64,000 nucleotides of DNA from contig NZ_JACFXY010000007.1 of the NCBI RefSeq assembly GCF_014946725.1, forward strand, positions 62,001 to 126,000. Direction: 5' to 3'. How positions within the stretch are numbered: position 1 is the first letter of the stretch; every line of letters starts with the position of its first letter. A model generated the notes under the pieces. The model searched no databases and had not been told where the DNA came from. It was given only the letters and a program-made list of their open reading frames with translations. Shown one piece after another: positions 49,763 to 59,731 of the stretch. The stretch is from Mixta mediterraneensis (lineage in GTDB: Bacteria; Pseudomonadota; Gammaproteobacteria; Enterobacterales; Enterobacteriaceae). Both the position numbers and the translations under genes were made by a program.

Positions 49763-51838
49763 TTAGCTTTTTCTTAAATGCCTGACCAGCCAGCGACCAT
49801 GTTGTGGCCGCTGGCTCCATGCCAGAGACGAAATGGTATGCATCACATTCAGGTGTCCCAAAATGCGTTTTACATGCTGCTCCACAACCGTAATCGGCCC
49901 TTCATTGATATTTTCCGCCTCCTGTAGCACGTTGGTTTGTGAACCGTTACCGTCATATTCCAGCCGCTGCTGGCAGCGTTGCAATGCAATCTCGCACGAC
50001 TGTAAATAGCGTTCCGCCAGCGCGGGTGTCAGCATAGTATGCTCGCGCGCGAGAATGGTCATGGCGTTGATGTGTTCTATAATGAACTGGCTATGCGTTA
50101 CCCACATTCGCATATCTTTCAAATATTGAGAGTTGAAACCCGGCTCCTGCATCGCCTGATTCAGCGAGTTAAAGAGTGCATTGTGTGCCTGATTGACCAG
50201 TACGCGCTGATAAGCCAGCTTTTCAGCTGACTGTTCCGGGCCAAGCAACATGCGTAGTGCATCCTGATACGTTTCCAGCGCATCATGCGCGTTCTGGCGC
50301 AGCAAGCCGCTTTGCCACTGTGGCCAAAGCCACACCATGCCACCAAAGGCGATCAGGCAACCCATCAGGGTATCCATCAGTCGTGGTAGCAGGAACTGTG
50401 CGCCATTCAGCGACAGCAGTTGCAGTGAATATACCGCTGTGACGGTAAAACCAATGGTCGCCCAGCCATAAAATTTACGGGTAAACAGGTAACTGACGAA
50501 GGTGATAACGAGCATGATAAGCAGCACCAGCGATTCCGGTACGGCGAAGCGCAAAGTGGCAGCGGCAATCACTAAACCGGCAAATGTGCCGAGCGCGCGG
50601 TGTTGAATGCGTACCCGCGTAGCGCAGTAGCTATTCTGACTCACGAACATAATGGTCATCAGAATCCAGTAAGGTTTAGGAATATTGAAAAACATGGCCA
50701 GTGCGCTGCCCAACATCAGCATAACGGCAAAGCGGCCAGCAGTGCGCAGTGCAGCAGACTTGAAATTCAGATAACTACGCAGGGCGGGCAACAGCGGCAG
50801 GTGACGCTGACGATCGGCCATCAGGTCGCGCTGATAGAGTGGTTTTTGCGTGCGCAGTACGCGCGCGATACGGTTGAAATGATATAGACAAAAGTTACCG
50901 ACCGGGTTATCAGGGTGCTGGCGTGCAATCTTTTCCAGCGCGCCAAGCTGTTTATCCATGGCAAAGCGGTCGGGCAGTTGATGATAAAGAATGTTATCCG
51001 CCAGCACCCGAAGCCGGGTCGAAATGGTTCTGGCATTCCAGCGGATCACCGCTTCCGCATGACTCTGCTCCACCAGCTTTTGCACCTCTTCCGGTTGATG
51101 CAGGCTGACAGAGATATGCTCCTGCAAATCCAATGCAACCTGAAAGGAACGCTTCAGGCGTTTATGGCTTTCATCGCCATTGGCCGACAACATATGCATC
51201 TGTTGATAACAGATGTTAATCAGATCGACCACTTTTTGTTGACGCGCCAGCAGCGGCGGCAACGCTTTTTCTGGATCGACGAATTGCGTCAGTAGCGTGT
51301 ATTTCGCGTCGCAGTAATCGGCCAGCTCGCGATAGACCAGACTCAGGCTTTCACGCATCGGCTGCTCTTTCCACAGCCAGAACCAAAACCAGTTGAACAG
51401 GCCGTACCACAGCGTACCGCCAATATAGAGCAACGGCGGAACATACATCGGCATACGTCCCATCAGGCTCAGTGTGAAAATGGCGGCAATTAGCGAACCG
51501 GGCAGTAAACGCCCATGAAGCGGGCTGATTTCACCCGTCACGCCGAGCAATAAGGGCATGACAAGCAGAATGGCGGGTAGCGGAACGCCTTTCAGTGTCA
51601 GAAACTGCATAAGAAAACTGCCGAGCGCAAACAGGCTGCCGCCGACAATCAGGCGCTTAAAGAAGCGTTTATGGGGAGTATCGAGGCCAGCAATATTGCA
51701 GCAGGCAGGCACCAGCGAGAACAGCAGTCCCTTTTGCAGATCGCCAAACAGCCAGCCGAGTGCAACGGGCACGCAAAGGACCAGCGTCTGCCGCAGGGCG
51801 TAGTTAATTTCCGGATGATAGATGATTCGACGCCACAT
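49763..51838 (-). CDS. yhfK: YhfK, FUSC-family inner-membrane protein
   Basis: 691 residues. Two blocks of hydrophobic helices (about 15-155 and 385-510), each followed by a long soluble domain, the YccS/YhfK (fusaric acid resistance-like) layout. N-terminus MWRRIIYHPEINYALRQTLVL. The function is unproven; the family is linked to efflux of aromatic acids. It is tail-to-tail with argD with a one-base gap, and its start lies 57 nt from the crp stop on the same strand. Confidence 0.9.
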   Translation of the reverse strand: MWRRIIYHPEINYALRQTLVLCVPVALGWLFGDLQKGLLFSLVPACCNIAGLDTPHKRFFKRLIVGGSLFALGSFLMQFLTLKGVPLPAILLVMPLLLGVTGEISPLHGRLLPGSLIAAIFTLSLMGRMPMYVPPLLYIGGTLWYGLFNWFWFWLWKEQPMRESLSLVYRELADYCDAKYTLLTQFVDPEKALPPLLARQQKVVDLINICYQQMHMLSANGDESHKRLKRSFQVALDLQEHISVSLHQPEEVQKLVEQSHAEAVIRWNARTISTRLRVLADNILYHQLPDRFAMDKQLGALEKIARQHPDNPVGNFCLYHFNRIARVLRTQKPLYQRDLMADRQRHLPLLPALRSYLNFKSAALRTAGRFAVMLMLGSALAMFFNIPKPYWILMTIMFVSQNSYCATRVRIQHRALGTFAGLVIAAATLRFAVPESLVLLIMLVITFVSYLFTRKFYGWATIGFTVTAVYSLQLLSLNGAQFLLPRLMDTLMGCLIAFGGMVWLWPQWQSGLLRQNAHDALETYQDALRMLLGPEQSAEKLAYQRVLVNQAHNALFNSLNQAMQEPGFNSQYLKDMRMWVTHSQFIIEHINAMTILAREHTMLTPALAERYLQSCEIALQRCQQRLEYDGNGSQTNVLQEAENINEGPITVVEQHVKRILGHLNVMHTISSLAWSQRPQHGRWLVRHLRKS

Positions 51839-51858
51839 CAGCTCAGCGCAAATAATAA

Positions 51859-51882
51859 CGGCGTGATGTTGCCATCACGCCG
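51859..51882 (-). terminator. crp terminator
   Basis: A perfect 10-bp stem (51859-51868 with 51873-51882) with a TTGC loop. On the minus strand it is followed by TTATTATTT, 14 nt past the crp stop and before the yhfK start. Confidence 0.85.
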
Positions 51883-51895
51883 GGAGTGACAGGAA

Positions 51896-52528
51896 TTAGC
51901 GGGTGCCGTAAACGACGATGGTTTTGCCGTGTGCTGAGATCAGGTTCTGATCTTCCAGCATCTTCAAAATACGGCCCACGGTTTCACGTGAGCAACCAAC
52001 GATTTGGCCAATTTCCTGACGAGTAATTTTAATTTGCATGCCGTCGGGATGCGTCATGGCGTCTGGCTGTTTGGCCAGATTAAGCAGCGTTTGCGCAATG
52101 CGTCCGGTAACGTCAAGGAAAGCGAGGTTACCCACTTTTTCTGACGTTACCTGTAAGCGACGCGCCATCTGCGACGACAGTCGCATCAAAATATCCGGGT
52201 TTACCTGAATCAACTGACGAAATTTCTTGTAGGAAATTTCTGCCACTTCGCACGCGGTTTTCGCACGTACCCAGGCGCTACGTTCCTGACCTTCTTCAAA
52301 CAGGCCAAGCTCGCCAATAAAATCGCCTTGATTCAAATAGGAGAGAATCATCTCTTTGCCTTCTTCATCTTTGATCAGAACCGCAACGGAACCTTTCACG
52401 ATGTAGTAAAGCGTTTCAGCCTTTTCACCTTGGTGAATCAGCGTACTTTTGGATGGATATTTGTGAATATGGCAATGGGACAGGAACCATTCGAGTGTAG
52501 GGTCTGTTTGCGGTTTGCCGAGAACCAT
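51896..52528 (-). CDS. crp: CRP, cAMP receptor protein
   Basis: Global regulator of carbon catabolism. 210 residues, the E. coli length. The cAMP-binding domain has [20 protein letters not shown] (R82 and S83 contact cAMP), the hinge helix with [18 protein letters not shown]-type sequence, and the recognition helix [20 protein letters not shown] near 178-197. Position 1 starts [28 protein letters not shown]. Divergent from yhfA, as in E. coli. Confidence 0.98.
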   Translation of the reverse strand: MVLGKPQTDPTLEWFLSHCHIHKYPSKSTLIHQGEKAETLYYIVKGSVAVLIKDEEGKEMILSYLNQGDFIGELGLFEEGQERSAWVRAKTACEVAEISYKKFRQLIQVNPDILMRLSSQMARRLQVTSEKVGNLAFLDVTGRIAQTLLNLAKQPDAMTHPDGMQIKITRQEIGQIVGCSRETVGRILKMLEDQNLISAHGKTIVVYGTR

Positions 52529-52829
52529 TCGCTATTATCCTCTGTTGTAATCGTGCCCAAAATACAGGGGACAATTTCCCTGTCAGGCGATGAAAGCTTC
52601 AAGCATTTTCCATTCTGGAAATTATTCGGGCTGCATTTGGCGCATGGCGCTTAATTCTTCCCGGCTTCGTCATCAGGTGACGAAAAATATTTTCAGCTCT
52701 GTTTGTAACACAGCTTTTGCCGACTGTCTTGTGTTGTCTCGCTTCAGCAAAGGGCGGATTTCTCTGGATTGCTGTTTACCAGGTGAAAGCGTACTCTGAC
52801 GCAAATGATCAGGTTATGGAGGCTATATC
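52529..52829. other. Divergent crp/yhfA region
   Basis: No gene. It should contain the crp promoter and its autoregulatory CRP site, but I could not find a convincing TGTGA-N6-TCACA palindrome. TATGGAGG (52815-52822) serves yhfA. Confidence 0.4.
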
Positions 52830-53234
52830 ATGCAGGCAAGAGTGAAGTGGGTTGAAGGTCTGACATTTCTTGGCGAATCGTCGTCGGGCCATCAGGTAGT
52901 GATGGACGGTAACGCTGGCGATAAAGCGCCCAGCCCGATGGAGATGGTGCTGATGGCAGCAGGGGGATGCAGCGCGATTGATGTGGTGTCCATTTTGCAG
53001 AAAGGCCGCAATGATGTAGTCGAGTGTGAAGTCAAACTCACTTCCGAACGTCGCGAAGAAGCGCCGCGTATTTTTACCCATATTAATCTGCATTTTATTG
53101 TGAGCGGCAAAGCGCTGGCTGACAAAGCGGTGGCGCGCGCTGTTGACCTTTCTGCCGACAAGTATTGCTCGGTGGCGATTATGTTAGGTAAAGGTGTGGA
53201 AATCACTCACAGTTATGAAGTGACAGAACTGTAG
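52830..53234 (+). CDS. yhfA: YhfA, OsmC-like protein
   Basis: 134 residues of the OsmC/Ohr fold. Two conserved cysteines are present, in AAGGCSAIDVVSIL (about C49) and KYCSVAIMLG (about C111), the pair that acts as peroxidatic centre in OsmC relatives. The role of YhfA itself is not established. It is divergent from crp and convergent with prkB. Confidence 0.93.
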   Translation: MQARVKWVEGLTFLGESSSGHQVVMDGNAGDKAPSPMEMVLMAAGGCSAIDVVSILQKGRNDVVECEVKLTSERREEAPRIFTHINLHFIVSGKALADKAVARAVDLSADKYCSVAIMLGKGVEITHSYEVTEL

Positions 53235-53239
53235 TTGCC

Positions 53240-53260
53240 GGAGGCCGATTTGTGGCCTCC
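53240..53260. terminator. Hairpin between yhfA and prkB
   Basis: GGAGGCC (53240-53246) pairs with GGCCTCC (53254-53260) around GATTTGT, between two convergent stops. Followed by CCCCTTATTC, so a weak U-tract only. Confidence 0.6.
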
Positions 53261-53264
53261 CCCC

Positions 53265-54134
53265 TTATTCAATACGTTTGCCTTCCATGAGCCGTTTGAC
53301 CAGCGGCCCCATAATTAACTCCATCGCCAGCCCCATTTTGCCACCCGGAACAACCAGGGTATTGATATGCGAGATGAACGATCCTTGCAACATCGCCAGC
53401 AGATAGGGGAAATCAATATCTTCAAGCGCCTGGAAATGGATAACCACAAAGCTTTCATCCAGCGACGGGATGCTGCGTGCGGCAAACGGATTTGACGTAT
53501 CCACAGTGGGAACGCGCTGGAAGTTAATATGGGTGCGAGAAAATTGTGGCGTGATGAAGTTAATGTAATCTTCCATTGAGCGCACCACCGAATCCATTAC
53601 GGCTTCACGAGAATGGCCGCGCTCGCTGGTATCACGTACCAGTTTTTGGATCCATTCCAGGTTCACAATCGGCACTACGCCAACCAGCAAGTCGACGTTT
53701 TCGGCCACGTTGTGTTGCGCGGTCATCACGCCGCCATGCAGCCCCTCATAAAACAGAATATCGGTATTGGCTGGCAGTGGCTGCCACGGCGTAAAGGTGC
53801 CGGGCACCTGATTCCACGGCACCGCTTCGTCATAGGTATGCAGGTATTTACGCGACTGACCCTGACCACTTTTACCATATTCAATAAAGGTTTGTTCCAG
53901 CAGACCAAAATCATTGGCTTCGGGGCCGAAATAACTGACATGACGTCCCAGATCGCGCGCTTTGCGGATAGCCATGTCCATTTCAGGTCGCGTGAAGCGA
54001 TGAAAACTGTCGCCTTCAAGTTCTGCCGCGTGCAGATCCCACTGCTGGAAAATCTTACGGAAGGCGAGGCTGGTGGTAGTGGTTCCTGCTCCGCTGGAAC
54101 CGGTCACTGCGATAATTGGATGGCGGGCAGACAT
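53265..54134 (-). CDS. prkB: Phosphoribulokinase-like protein PrkB
   Basis: 289 residues. P-loop VTGSSGAGTTTTS at about residues 10-22, then the PRK-family DSFHRFTRPEMD and FYEGLHGGV blocks. Homologous to phosphoribulokinase/uridine kinase proteins; enterics have no Calvin cycle and the substrate of PrkB is unknown. Followed upstream on the same strand by yheU and yheT, the conserved E. coli order. Confidence 0.92.
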   Translation of the reverse strand: MSARHPIIAVTGSSGAGTTTTSLAFRKIFQQWDLHAAELEGDSFHRFTRPEMDMAIRKARDLGRHVSYFGPEANDFGLLEQTFIEYGKSGQGQSRKYLHTYDEAVPWNQVPGTFTPWQPLPANTDILFYEGLHGGVMTAQHNVAENVDLLVGVVPIVNLEWIQKLVRDTSERGHSREAVMDSVVRSMEDYINFITPQFSRTHINFQRVPTVDTSNPFAARSIPSLDESFVVIHFQALEDIDFPYLLAMLQGSFISHINTLVVPGGKMGLAMELIMGPLVKRLMEGKRIE

Positions 54135-54195
54135 AGAAAAGCTTCCTGTGAGGTCGGGCGAAGAGCATTGTTAGCATGAATTCCTCGTTAACGCA

Positions 54196-54414
54196 TTAGC
54201 CACGAAATTCATTGCGCGGCATGATATTTACCGTTTCATGCAGTTCGGACCACACTAATAGCACTTCGCCGCGCTCAAGCTGGCGGCGTACGTCAGCGAC
54301 TTTGTCTTCCAGGCTGCGTTCATGCTCGCCATAGTCGGTTCCTTCGCGCAGCACGAAGGTTTCAATCAGATTTTCGAGGGTTTCGGGTGAAACCTCTTGC
54401 CAGGGAATAATCAC
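54196..54414 (-). CDS. yheU: YheU, UPF0270 family protein
   Basis: 72 residues, begins [29 protein letters not shown]; acidic and helical with no membrane segment. Conserved in gammaproteobacteria between yheT and prkB; function unknown. The start lies three nt after the yheT stop, so both are translated from one mRNA. Confidence 0.92.
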   Translation of the reverse strand: MIIPWQEVSPETLENLIETFVLREGTDYGEHERSLEDKVADVRRQLERGEVLLVWSELHETVNIMPRNEFRG

Positions 54415-54417
54415 AGA

Positions 54418-55410
54418 TTAGCCATCCAAAAAAGGTGAAAGCCATTGTGGCACGCGCTGTTCCAGCCACAGTTGTGGCTGGAACAGCGTACCGCCAACAA
54501 ATCCAACGTGGCCGCCATGCGACGTCATTTGATAAGTAATAGTGGCAGATAATTGGTTTTTTCGCGGGATCACGTCGCTACTCATAAACGGATCGTCTTT
54601 GGCGTGAATGATCAGCAGCGGTTTACGTACTGAATTTAATAGAGGCAAGGCGCTGGCGCGACGATAATAGTCGCCGGCATCCACAAAGCCATGCGCGCGT
54701 GCGGTAATAGCATCATCAAAATCGCGCAGACGGCGCAGCGCTTTGAGTTGGGTTAAATTCACCGGTAACGTTTCCGGCCATGCGCGTAGCTTGCGTTCAG
54801 CATTTTTTTTGAGTTGAGCCAGCAAATAGTATTGATAGAAGCGCGAAAATCCCTGCTCCAGCCGCAGGCTACAGGGTTCAAGCATCAGCGGCGCCGAAAC
54901 AATGACACTAGCATCCAGCGCGGTATCCTCCCCTTGCTGACCCAGCAGGCAACCCAGCATATTGCCACCCAGCGAAAAACCTACTGCCGCTGTCGGAACG
55001 CGACCCCAGCGAGTGCGCAGCCATTGCAAAAAAAAGCGAGCGTCTTCCGTTTCGCCTGAATGATAAATGCGGTTGAGTCGATTGGGTTCGCCGCTGCAGC
55101 CACGAAAATGCATCACCACCGCCAGCCAGCCGCGTGCCTGACACCTCGCCATCAGCCCATGTATATAAGGGCTATAAAAGCTGCCTTCCAGGCCATGAAA
55201 CAACACTGCGCGCGGCTTATGCTGTACCGGTTGTGGATCTTCGCTCCATGCCAAATCAACAAAGTCGCCGTCCGGCAGATCCAGCCGCTGCCAGTGCGGC
55301 TGCAAGGTGACATGGCGACGCAGCAGGCGTGGTAGCACGGTTTGCAGATGCGGATTACCGAAGCCAGCGAGTGCGATAAAGCGCTCATGCTGCTCATCCA
55401 TAAATTTCAT
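54418..55410 (-). CDS. yheT: YheT, alpha/beta hydrolase
   Basis: 330 residues, AB-hydrolase 4 family. The nucleophile Ser is in GFSLGGNML (near 147), HGLEGS carries the oxyanion region, the acid is in HAKDDPFMSS and the base in SHGGHVGF. FRGCSGEPNRLNRIYHSGETED is the signature of this family. Substrate not known. Start 55410 (MKFMDEQ) with AAGG upstream; MDEQ at 55401 is an alternative. Divergent from the LysE-type gene. Confidence 0.92.
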   Translation of the reverse strand: MKFMDEQHERFIALAGFGNPHLQTVLPRLLRRHVTLQPHWQRLDLPDGDFVDLAWSEDPQPVQHKPRAVLFHGLEGSFYSPYIHGLMARCQARGWLAVVMHFRGCSGEPNRLNRIYHSGETEDARFFLQWLRTRWGRVPTAAVGFSLGGNMLGCLLGQQGEDTALDASVIVSAPLMLEPCSLRLEQGFSRFYQYYLLAQLKKNAERKLRAWPETLPVNLTQLKALRRLRDFDDAITARAHGFVDAGDYYRRASALPLLNSVRKPLLIIHAKDDPFMSSDVIPRKNQLSATITYQMTSHGGHVGFVGGTLFQPQLWLEQRVPQWLSPFLDG

Positions 55411-55494
55411 GTTGTAAAGCCTTGTCTGTTCCCTATCACACTGCTAGCTTCGATAGGTTTTTTGCTTGCCAGGGGTGAGGAGCACCCGATTTCC

Positions 55495-56097
55495 ATGGAA
55501 CTGAGTCTTTTTTTATCAATGTTGGGTTTTCTTTGGATCGCTGCGATCACGCCAGGCCCTAATAATATGTTACTCACCGCTTCAGGGGCCAATTTTGGCT
55601 TTCTGCGCACCATTCCCTTGATGATCGGCATCATGATCGGCATGCAGGTGATGCTATTGATGGTGGCGTTTGGAGTGGGTGGCTTAATCCTGCTTTACCC
55701 TTCACTGCACTTAATTCTGAAGATTGCCGGTAGCCTGTATCTGCTATGGCTGGCATGGAAGATTGCGACCGCGACTTATGAAAAGCTGGAAACCGATACG
55801 GCTCGTGTCGCCCCGATGCCTTTCTGGCAAGGAGGGTTGCTGCAATTGATCAATCCCAAAGCGTGGCTGATGGCGCTGGGAGCGGTGGCCAGTTTCAGTC
55901 TGGCGGGAGAGGCGTATCGCCATTCGGTGATGGCGATCAGTATCGGTATGTTTATTGTGAATCTGGTTTCAGGGGTGATCTGGATGGGTTTTGGCACCCT
56001 GATTGGCCGTATTCTGCGCAGCCGACGCGCCTGGACCCTCTTCAATGTAGCAATGGGGGTGTTAACCGCCGCCTGCGTATTATTAATCTGGCATTAA
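55495..56097 (+). CDS. LysE/RhtB family amino-acid exporter
   Basis: 200 residues from ATG 55495; the frame opens earlier (55342) but overlaps yheT and lacks homology. Start MELSLFLSMLGFLWIAAITPGPNN has the family hallmark TPGPNN. Six hydrophobic helices, with LINPKAWLMALGA in the second half. The family exports amino acids such as lysine, threonine, homoserine, leucine or cysteine derivatives; the substrate is not readable. It is not part of the E. coli yheT-yheS interval. Gene spacing to tauA is 201 nt. Confidence 0.85.
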   Translation: MELSLFLSMLGFLWIAAITPGPNNMLLTASGANFGFLRTIPLMIGIMIGMQVMLLMVAFGVGGLILLYPSLHLILKIAGSLYLLWLAWKIATATYEKLETDTARVAPMPFWQGGLLQLINPKAWLMALGAVASFSLAGEAYRHSVMAISIGMFIVNLVSGVIWMGFGTLIGRILRSRRAWTLFNVAMGVLTAACVLLIWH

Positions 56098-56298
56098 GCT
56101 CATGGGAAGCGCGTTCAACGCGTTTTCAGGACAACGCTTCCCGTCTTTTCTGACTGCTTTTGTATTTGCGAATTTCTTCTTAGTTTTGCAGATGATGATC
56201 TAAGAACTTATTTTTATTAGGGATAATTTTTAATTCCTTTGTGAAATTAATCGTTACAGGGAAACTGCCCGCATCGCAAAAAATTGGGGTGCAGCATC

Positions 56299-57279
56299 AT
56301 GGCAGTGAAACGACGATTAACAGTTTTAGCAGCAGCACTGGCACTGCTGACTTTTCAGGCAGAAGCGGTGAATGTCACCGTGGCGTATCAAACCTCGGCT
56401 GAACCAGCCAAAGTAGCACAGGCAGATAACACCTTTGCCAGAGAAAGCGGTGCAACCGTTGACTGGCGCAAATTTGATAGCGGCGCGGGAGTATTGCGTG
56501 CACTGGCCTCTGGCGACGTACAGATTGGTAATATCGGCTCCAGCCCGTTAGCGGTAGCAGCCACGCAGCAGCTGCCGATTGAAGCTTTCCTGCTGGCTTC
56601 TCAGCTTGGCAATTCCGAAGCGTTGGTAGTGAAAAAGAGTATCGCCAGCCCGAAAGATCTGATCGGTAAACGTATTGCCGTTCCGTTTATTTCCACCACC
56701 CATTACAGCCTGCTGGCCGCGCTAAAGCACTGGGGCATTAAGCCGTCGCAGGTGCAGTTAGTTAATCTCCAGCCTCCCGCCATTATTGCCGCCTGGCAAC
56801 GGGGCGATATTGATGGTGCATACGTCTGGGCGCCCGCCGTTAATCAGCTTGAGAAAGAGGGCAAAGTGCTGACTGATTCCTCACAGGTCGGAAGTTGGGG
56901 ATCGCCAACCCTTGACGTGTGGGTGGTGCGCAAAGACTTCGCCGCGCAGCATCCTGACATCGTCACGGCTTTTGCCCGCAGCGCGCTTGAGGCGCAAAAA
57001 ACCTACATCGCTAACCCTGAACAATGGCTGAAGCAGCCGGATAACCTGAATAAATTGTCACGTCTGAGCGGTGTGCCGGCAGCGCAAATACCCGGTCTGG
57101 TGAAAGGCAACACTTATCTCACCGCACAGCAGCAGGTTGAGCAGCTGAGCAAGCCGGTCAACACAGCAATTGTTGATACCGCGCAATTCCTGAAAGAGCA
57201 GGGGAAAGTGCCGCAGGCAGAAAGCGATTACAGCAGCTTTGTCACCACGCGTTTTGTTGCGCCATTAGCCAAACCGTAA
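56299..57279 (+). CDS. tauA: TauA, taurine-binding periplasmic protein
   Basis: Captures taurine for the TauBC importer as a sulphur source. 326 residues from ATG 56299; signal peptide about 1-23 (LTVLAAALALLTFQAEA). NVTVAYQTSAEPAKVAQAD is the TauA opening; FDSGAGVLRALASGDVQIGNIGSSP and GAYVWAPAVNQLEKEGKVL follow. First gene of tauABCD; in E. coli the operon is activated by Cbl under sulphate limitation, but no Cbl site could be assigned here. Confidence 0.95.
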   Translation: MAVKRRLTVLAAALALLTFQAEAVNVTVAYQTSAEPAKVAQADNTFARESGATVDWRKFDSGAGVLRALASGDVQIGNIGSSPLAVAATQQLPIEAFLLASQLGNSEALVVKKSIASPKDLIGKRIAVPFISTTHYSLLAALKHWGIKPSQVQLVNLQPPAIIAAWQRGDIDGAYVWAPAVNQLEKEGKVLTDSSQVGSWGSPTLDVWVVRKDFAAQHPDIVTAFARSALEAQKTYIANPEQWLKQPDNLNKLSRLSGVPAAQIPGLVKGNTYLTAQQQVEQLSKPVNTAIVDTAQFLKEQGKVPQAESDYSSFVTTRFVAPLAKP

Positions 57280-57300
57280 GCCCACAGGTAAGGAGCAACC

Positions 57301-58068
57301 ATGCTACGCATTTCGCATCTTAATGCCCGTTACGCTGGTCAACCCGTCTTGCAGGACATCAACCTGCAACTGGATAACAGTGAGCTGCTGGTTGTACTTG
57401 GCCCGTCTGGCTGTGGCAAAACCACGCTGCTCAACCTGGTTGCCGGCTTTCTGCCGGTTGAATCTGGCAGTATCACGCTGGATGGCAAGGTAATTAACGG
57501 ACCGGGCGCAGAGCGTGGCGTGGTATTTCAGCATGAAGGGTTATTGCCATGGCGCAACGTGCTGGATAACGTTGCGTTTGGTTTGCAGCTGGCGGGCATG
57601 GCGCGTCAGGAACGCGAAATCATTGCGCGCCGACTGATTAAAAAAGTCGGGCTGGAAGGAGCGGAGAAGCGCCAGATTTGGCAGCTTTCCGGTGGTCAGC
57701 GCCAGCGCGTGGGTATCGCGCGTGCGTTGGCCGCCGATCCCCAACTGCTGCTACTGGACGAACCGTTTGGCGCGCTCGATGCCTTCACCCGCGAGCAGAT
57801 GCAAACCCTGTTGTTAACGTTATGGCGTGATAGCGGCAAGCAGATTTTGTTAATTACTCACGATATAGAAGAAGCGATTTTCCTTGCCAGCGAACTGGTT
57901 CTGCTGTCTCCAGGCCCAGGCCGCGTTGTTGAGCGGCTCAGGCTTGATTTTGGTCAGCGCTTTGCCAGCGGCGAAGCGTGCCGCAGCATTAAATCCGATC
58001 CGACGTTTATCGCCCAGCGTGAATATGTGCTGAGCCGTGTTTTTGCGCAGCGGGAGGCTTTTGTATGA
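57301..58068 (+). CDS. tauB: TauB, taurine ABC transporter ATPase
   Basis: 255 residues. Walker [10 protein letters not shown] near 38-46, Q-loop in [14 protein letters not shown] signature [15 protein letters not shown] near 133, Walker [13 protein letters not shown] and switch His in [13 protein letters not shown]. Lies 21 nt after tauA; its last four bases overlap the tauC start (ATGA). Confidence 0.96.
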   Translation: MLRISHLNARYAGQPVLQDINLQLDNSELLVVLGPSGCGKTTLLNLVAGFLPVESGSITLDGKVINGPGAERGVVFQHEGLLPWRNVLDNVAFGLQLAGMARQEREIIARRLIKKVGLEGAEKRQIWQLSGGQRQRVGIARALAADPQLLLLDEPFGALDAFTREQMQTLLLTLWRDSGKQILLITHDIEEAIFLASELVLLSPGPGRVVERLRLDFGQRFASGEACRSIKSDPTFIAQREYVLSRVFAQREAFV

Positions 58069-58892
58069 GCGCATTGATCAATGATAAAACGATACCATCG
58101 CGACGCCGCCTACGCTGGCCGCTTTCTACCCAGCTCAGCCTGAGCTTGCTAAGTGTCTGCATACTGCTGCTGATATGGTGGGGCGTGACGGCACTTGGCC
58201 TGATTGCGCCCCTGTTTCTGCCTTCGCCGCAGCAGGTACTGAGCAAGCTGTTGCTCATCGCCAGCCCACAGGGATTTATGGATGCCACGCTGTGGCAGCA
58301 TCTGGCGGCCAGCCTGATGCGCATGCTGATTGCACTGCTGGCCGCAGCGGCGATCGGCATTCCGGTTGGCATCGCAATGGGCCTCAGTCCGGCGATACGC
58401 GGGTTGCTCGATCCGCTGATTGAACTGTATCGCCCGGTGCCCCCGCTGGCGTATCTGCCGCTGATGGTCATTTGGTTTGGCATTGGTGAAACTTCGAAAA
58501 TCCTGCTGATTTACCTGGCGATATTCGCCCCGGTCACGCTATCAACGCTGGCAGGCGTTCGCAATGCACAGCAGGTGCGTATTCGTGCTGCCCAGGCGCT
58601 GGGAGCCAGTCGCTGGCAGATCCTGCGCTGGGTTATTTTGCCGGGGGCTTTGCCAGAGATTTTGACCGGGCTACGTATTGGCTTAGGGGTTGGCTGGTCA
58701 ACGCTGGTCGCTGCCGAACTGATTGCTGCCACGCGTGGGCTTGGATTTATGGTGCAGTCAGCTGGAGAATTCCTCGCCACCGATGTGGTGCTGGCTGGTA
58801 TTGCCGTTATTGCTTTAATCGCCTTTAGCTTAGAGCTCGGGCTTCGCGTGTTACAGCGCCGCCTGACACCCTGGAATGGAGAACAACCATGA
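58065..58892 (+). CDS. tauC: TauC, taurine ABC transporter permease
   Basis: 275 residues with about six membrane helices. The cytoplasmic coupling loop with [27 protein letters not shown] carries the EAA-type motif that docks on TauB. Overlaps tauB and tauD by four bases each (ATGA), so the operon is translationally coupled. Confidence 0.95.
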   Translation: MSALINDKTIPSRRRLRWPLSTQLSLSLLSVCILLLIWWGVTALGLIAPLFLPSPQQVLSKLLLIASPQGFMDATLWQHLAASLMRMLIALLAAAAIGIPVGIAMGLSPAIRGLLDPLIELYRPVPPLAYLPLMVIWFGIGETSKILLIYLAIFAPVTLSTLAGVRNAQQVRIRAAQALGASRWQILRWVILPGALPEILTGLRIGLGVGWSTLVAAELIAATRGLGFMVQSAGEFLATDVVLAGIAVIALIAFSLELGLRVLQRRLTPWNGEQP

Positions 58893-59728
58893 ACGAACGT
58901 CTGAACATCAACGCGCTGGGTCCGTACATTGGTGCGCAAGTGACGAATCTTGATTTGGCTCGCCCGCTTAGCGATGCGCAGTTTGAGCAGCTTTATCATG
59001 GCTTGCTGCGCCATCAGGTGCTGTTTTTGCGCGATCAGGTGTTGGCGCCTGAACAACAGCGCGCCCTGGCGATACGCTTTGGCGATCTGCATATTCATCC
59101 GGTGTATCCACATGCCGAAGGCGTGGAAGAAATTATCGTGCTGGATACGCATCAGGATAATCCACCTGACAATGATAACTGGCACACCGACGTTACCTTT
59201 ATCGAGACACCGCCTGCGATAGCGATTTTAGCGTCAAAGGTATTACCGGAATTTGGCGGTGATACGTTGTGGACCAGTGGGATTGCAGCCTATGAAACGC
59301 TGTCTGCGCCGATCAAAAGTTTGCCTGACGGTTTGCATGCCGAGCACGATTTCAAAAAATCATTCCAGGAATTTAAATATCGTAAGTCTGAGGAAGAGCA
59401 TCAGCGCTGGCAGCAAGCGGTGGAGAAGCACCCGCCAGTGCAGCATCCGGTTATTCGTACGCATCCGGTGAGCGGCAAAAAAGCGCTGTTTGTTAATGAA
59501 GGTTTTACCACGCGAATAGTGGATTTGAGCGAGAAAGAGAGCGAGGCGCTGCTGGGATTTTTATTTGCGCATGTGACCAGGCCGGAGTTTCAGGTGCGCT
59601 GGCGCTGGCAGCCGAATGATGTGGCGATTTGGGATAACCGTGTGACGCAGCATTATGCCAATGCGGATTACTATCCAGCGAGAAGGGTGATGCATCGGGC
59701 GACGGTGCTGGGAGATAAACCTTTTTAA
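58889..59728 (+). CDS. tauD: TauD, taurine dioxygenase (2-oxoglutarate/Fe(II)-dependent)
   Basis: Hydroxylates taurine so that sulphite is released for cysteine synthesis. 279 residues (E. coli 283). Fe(II) facial triad: HxD in NWHTDVTF (about residues 98-100) and the distal His in RVTQHYAN; the 2-oxoglutarate Arg is in ARRVMHRATV. All four tau genes are intact. Followed by a long perfect palindrome. Confidence 0.96.
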   Translation: MNERLNINALGPYIGAQVTNLDLARPLSDAQFEQLYHGLLRHQVLFLRDQVLAPEQQRALAIRFGDLHIHPVYPHAEGVEEIIVLDTHQDNPPDNDNWHTDVTFIETPPAIAILASKVLPEFGGDTLWTSGIAAYETLSAPIKSLPDGLHAEHDFKKSFQEFKYRKSEEEHQRWQQAVEKHPPVQHPVIRTHPVSGKKALFVNEGFTTRIVDLSEKESEALLGFLFAHVTRPEFQVRWRWQPNDVAIWDNRVTQHYANADYYPARRVMHRATVLGDKPF

Positions 59729-59731
59729 ATT

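Noticed and set aside
53613-54179. 188-residue open frame antisense to prkB
   Set aside because: Lies entirely over the conserved PrkB coding region and resembles no known protein.
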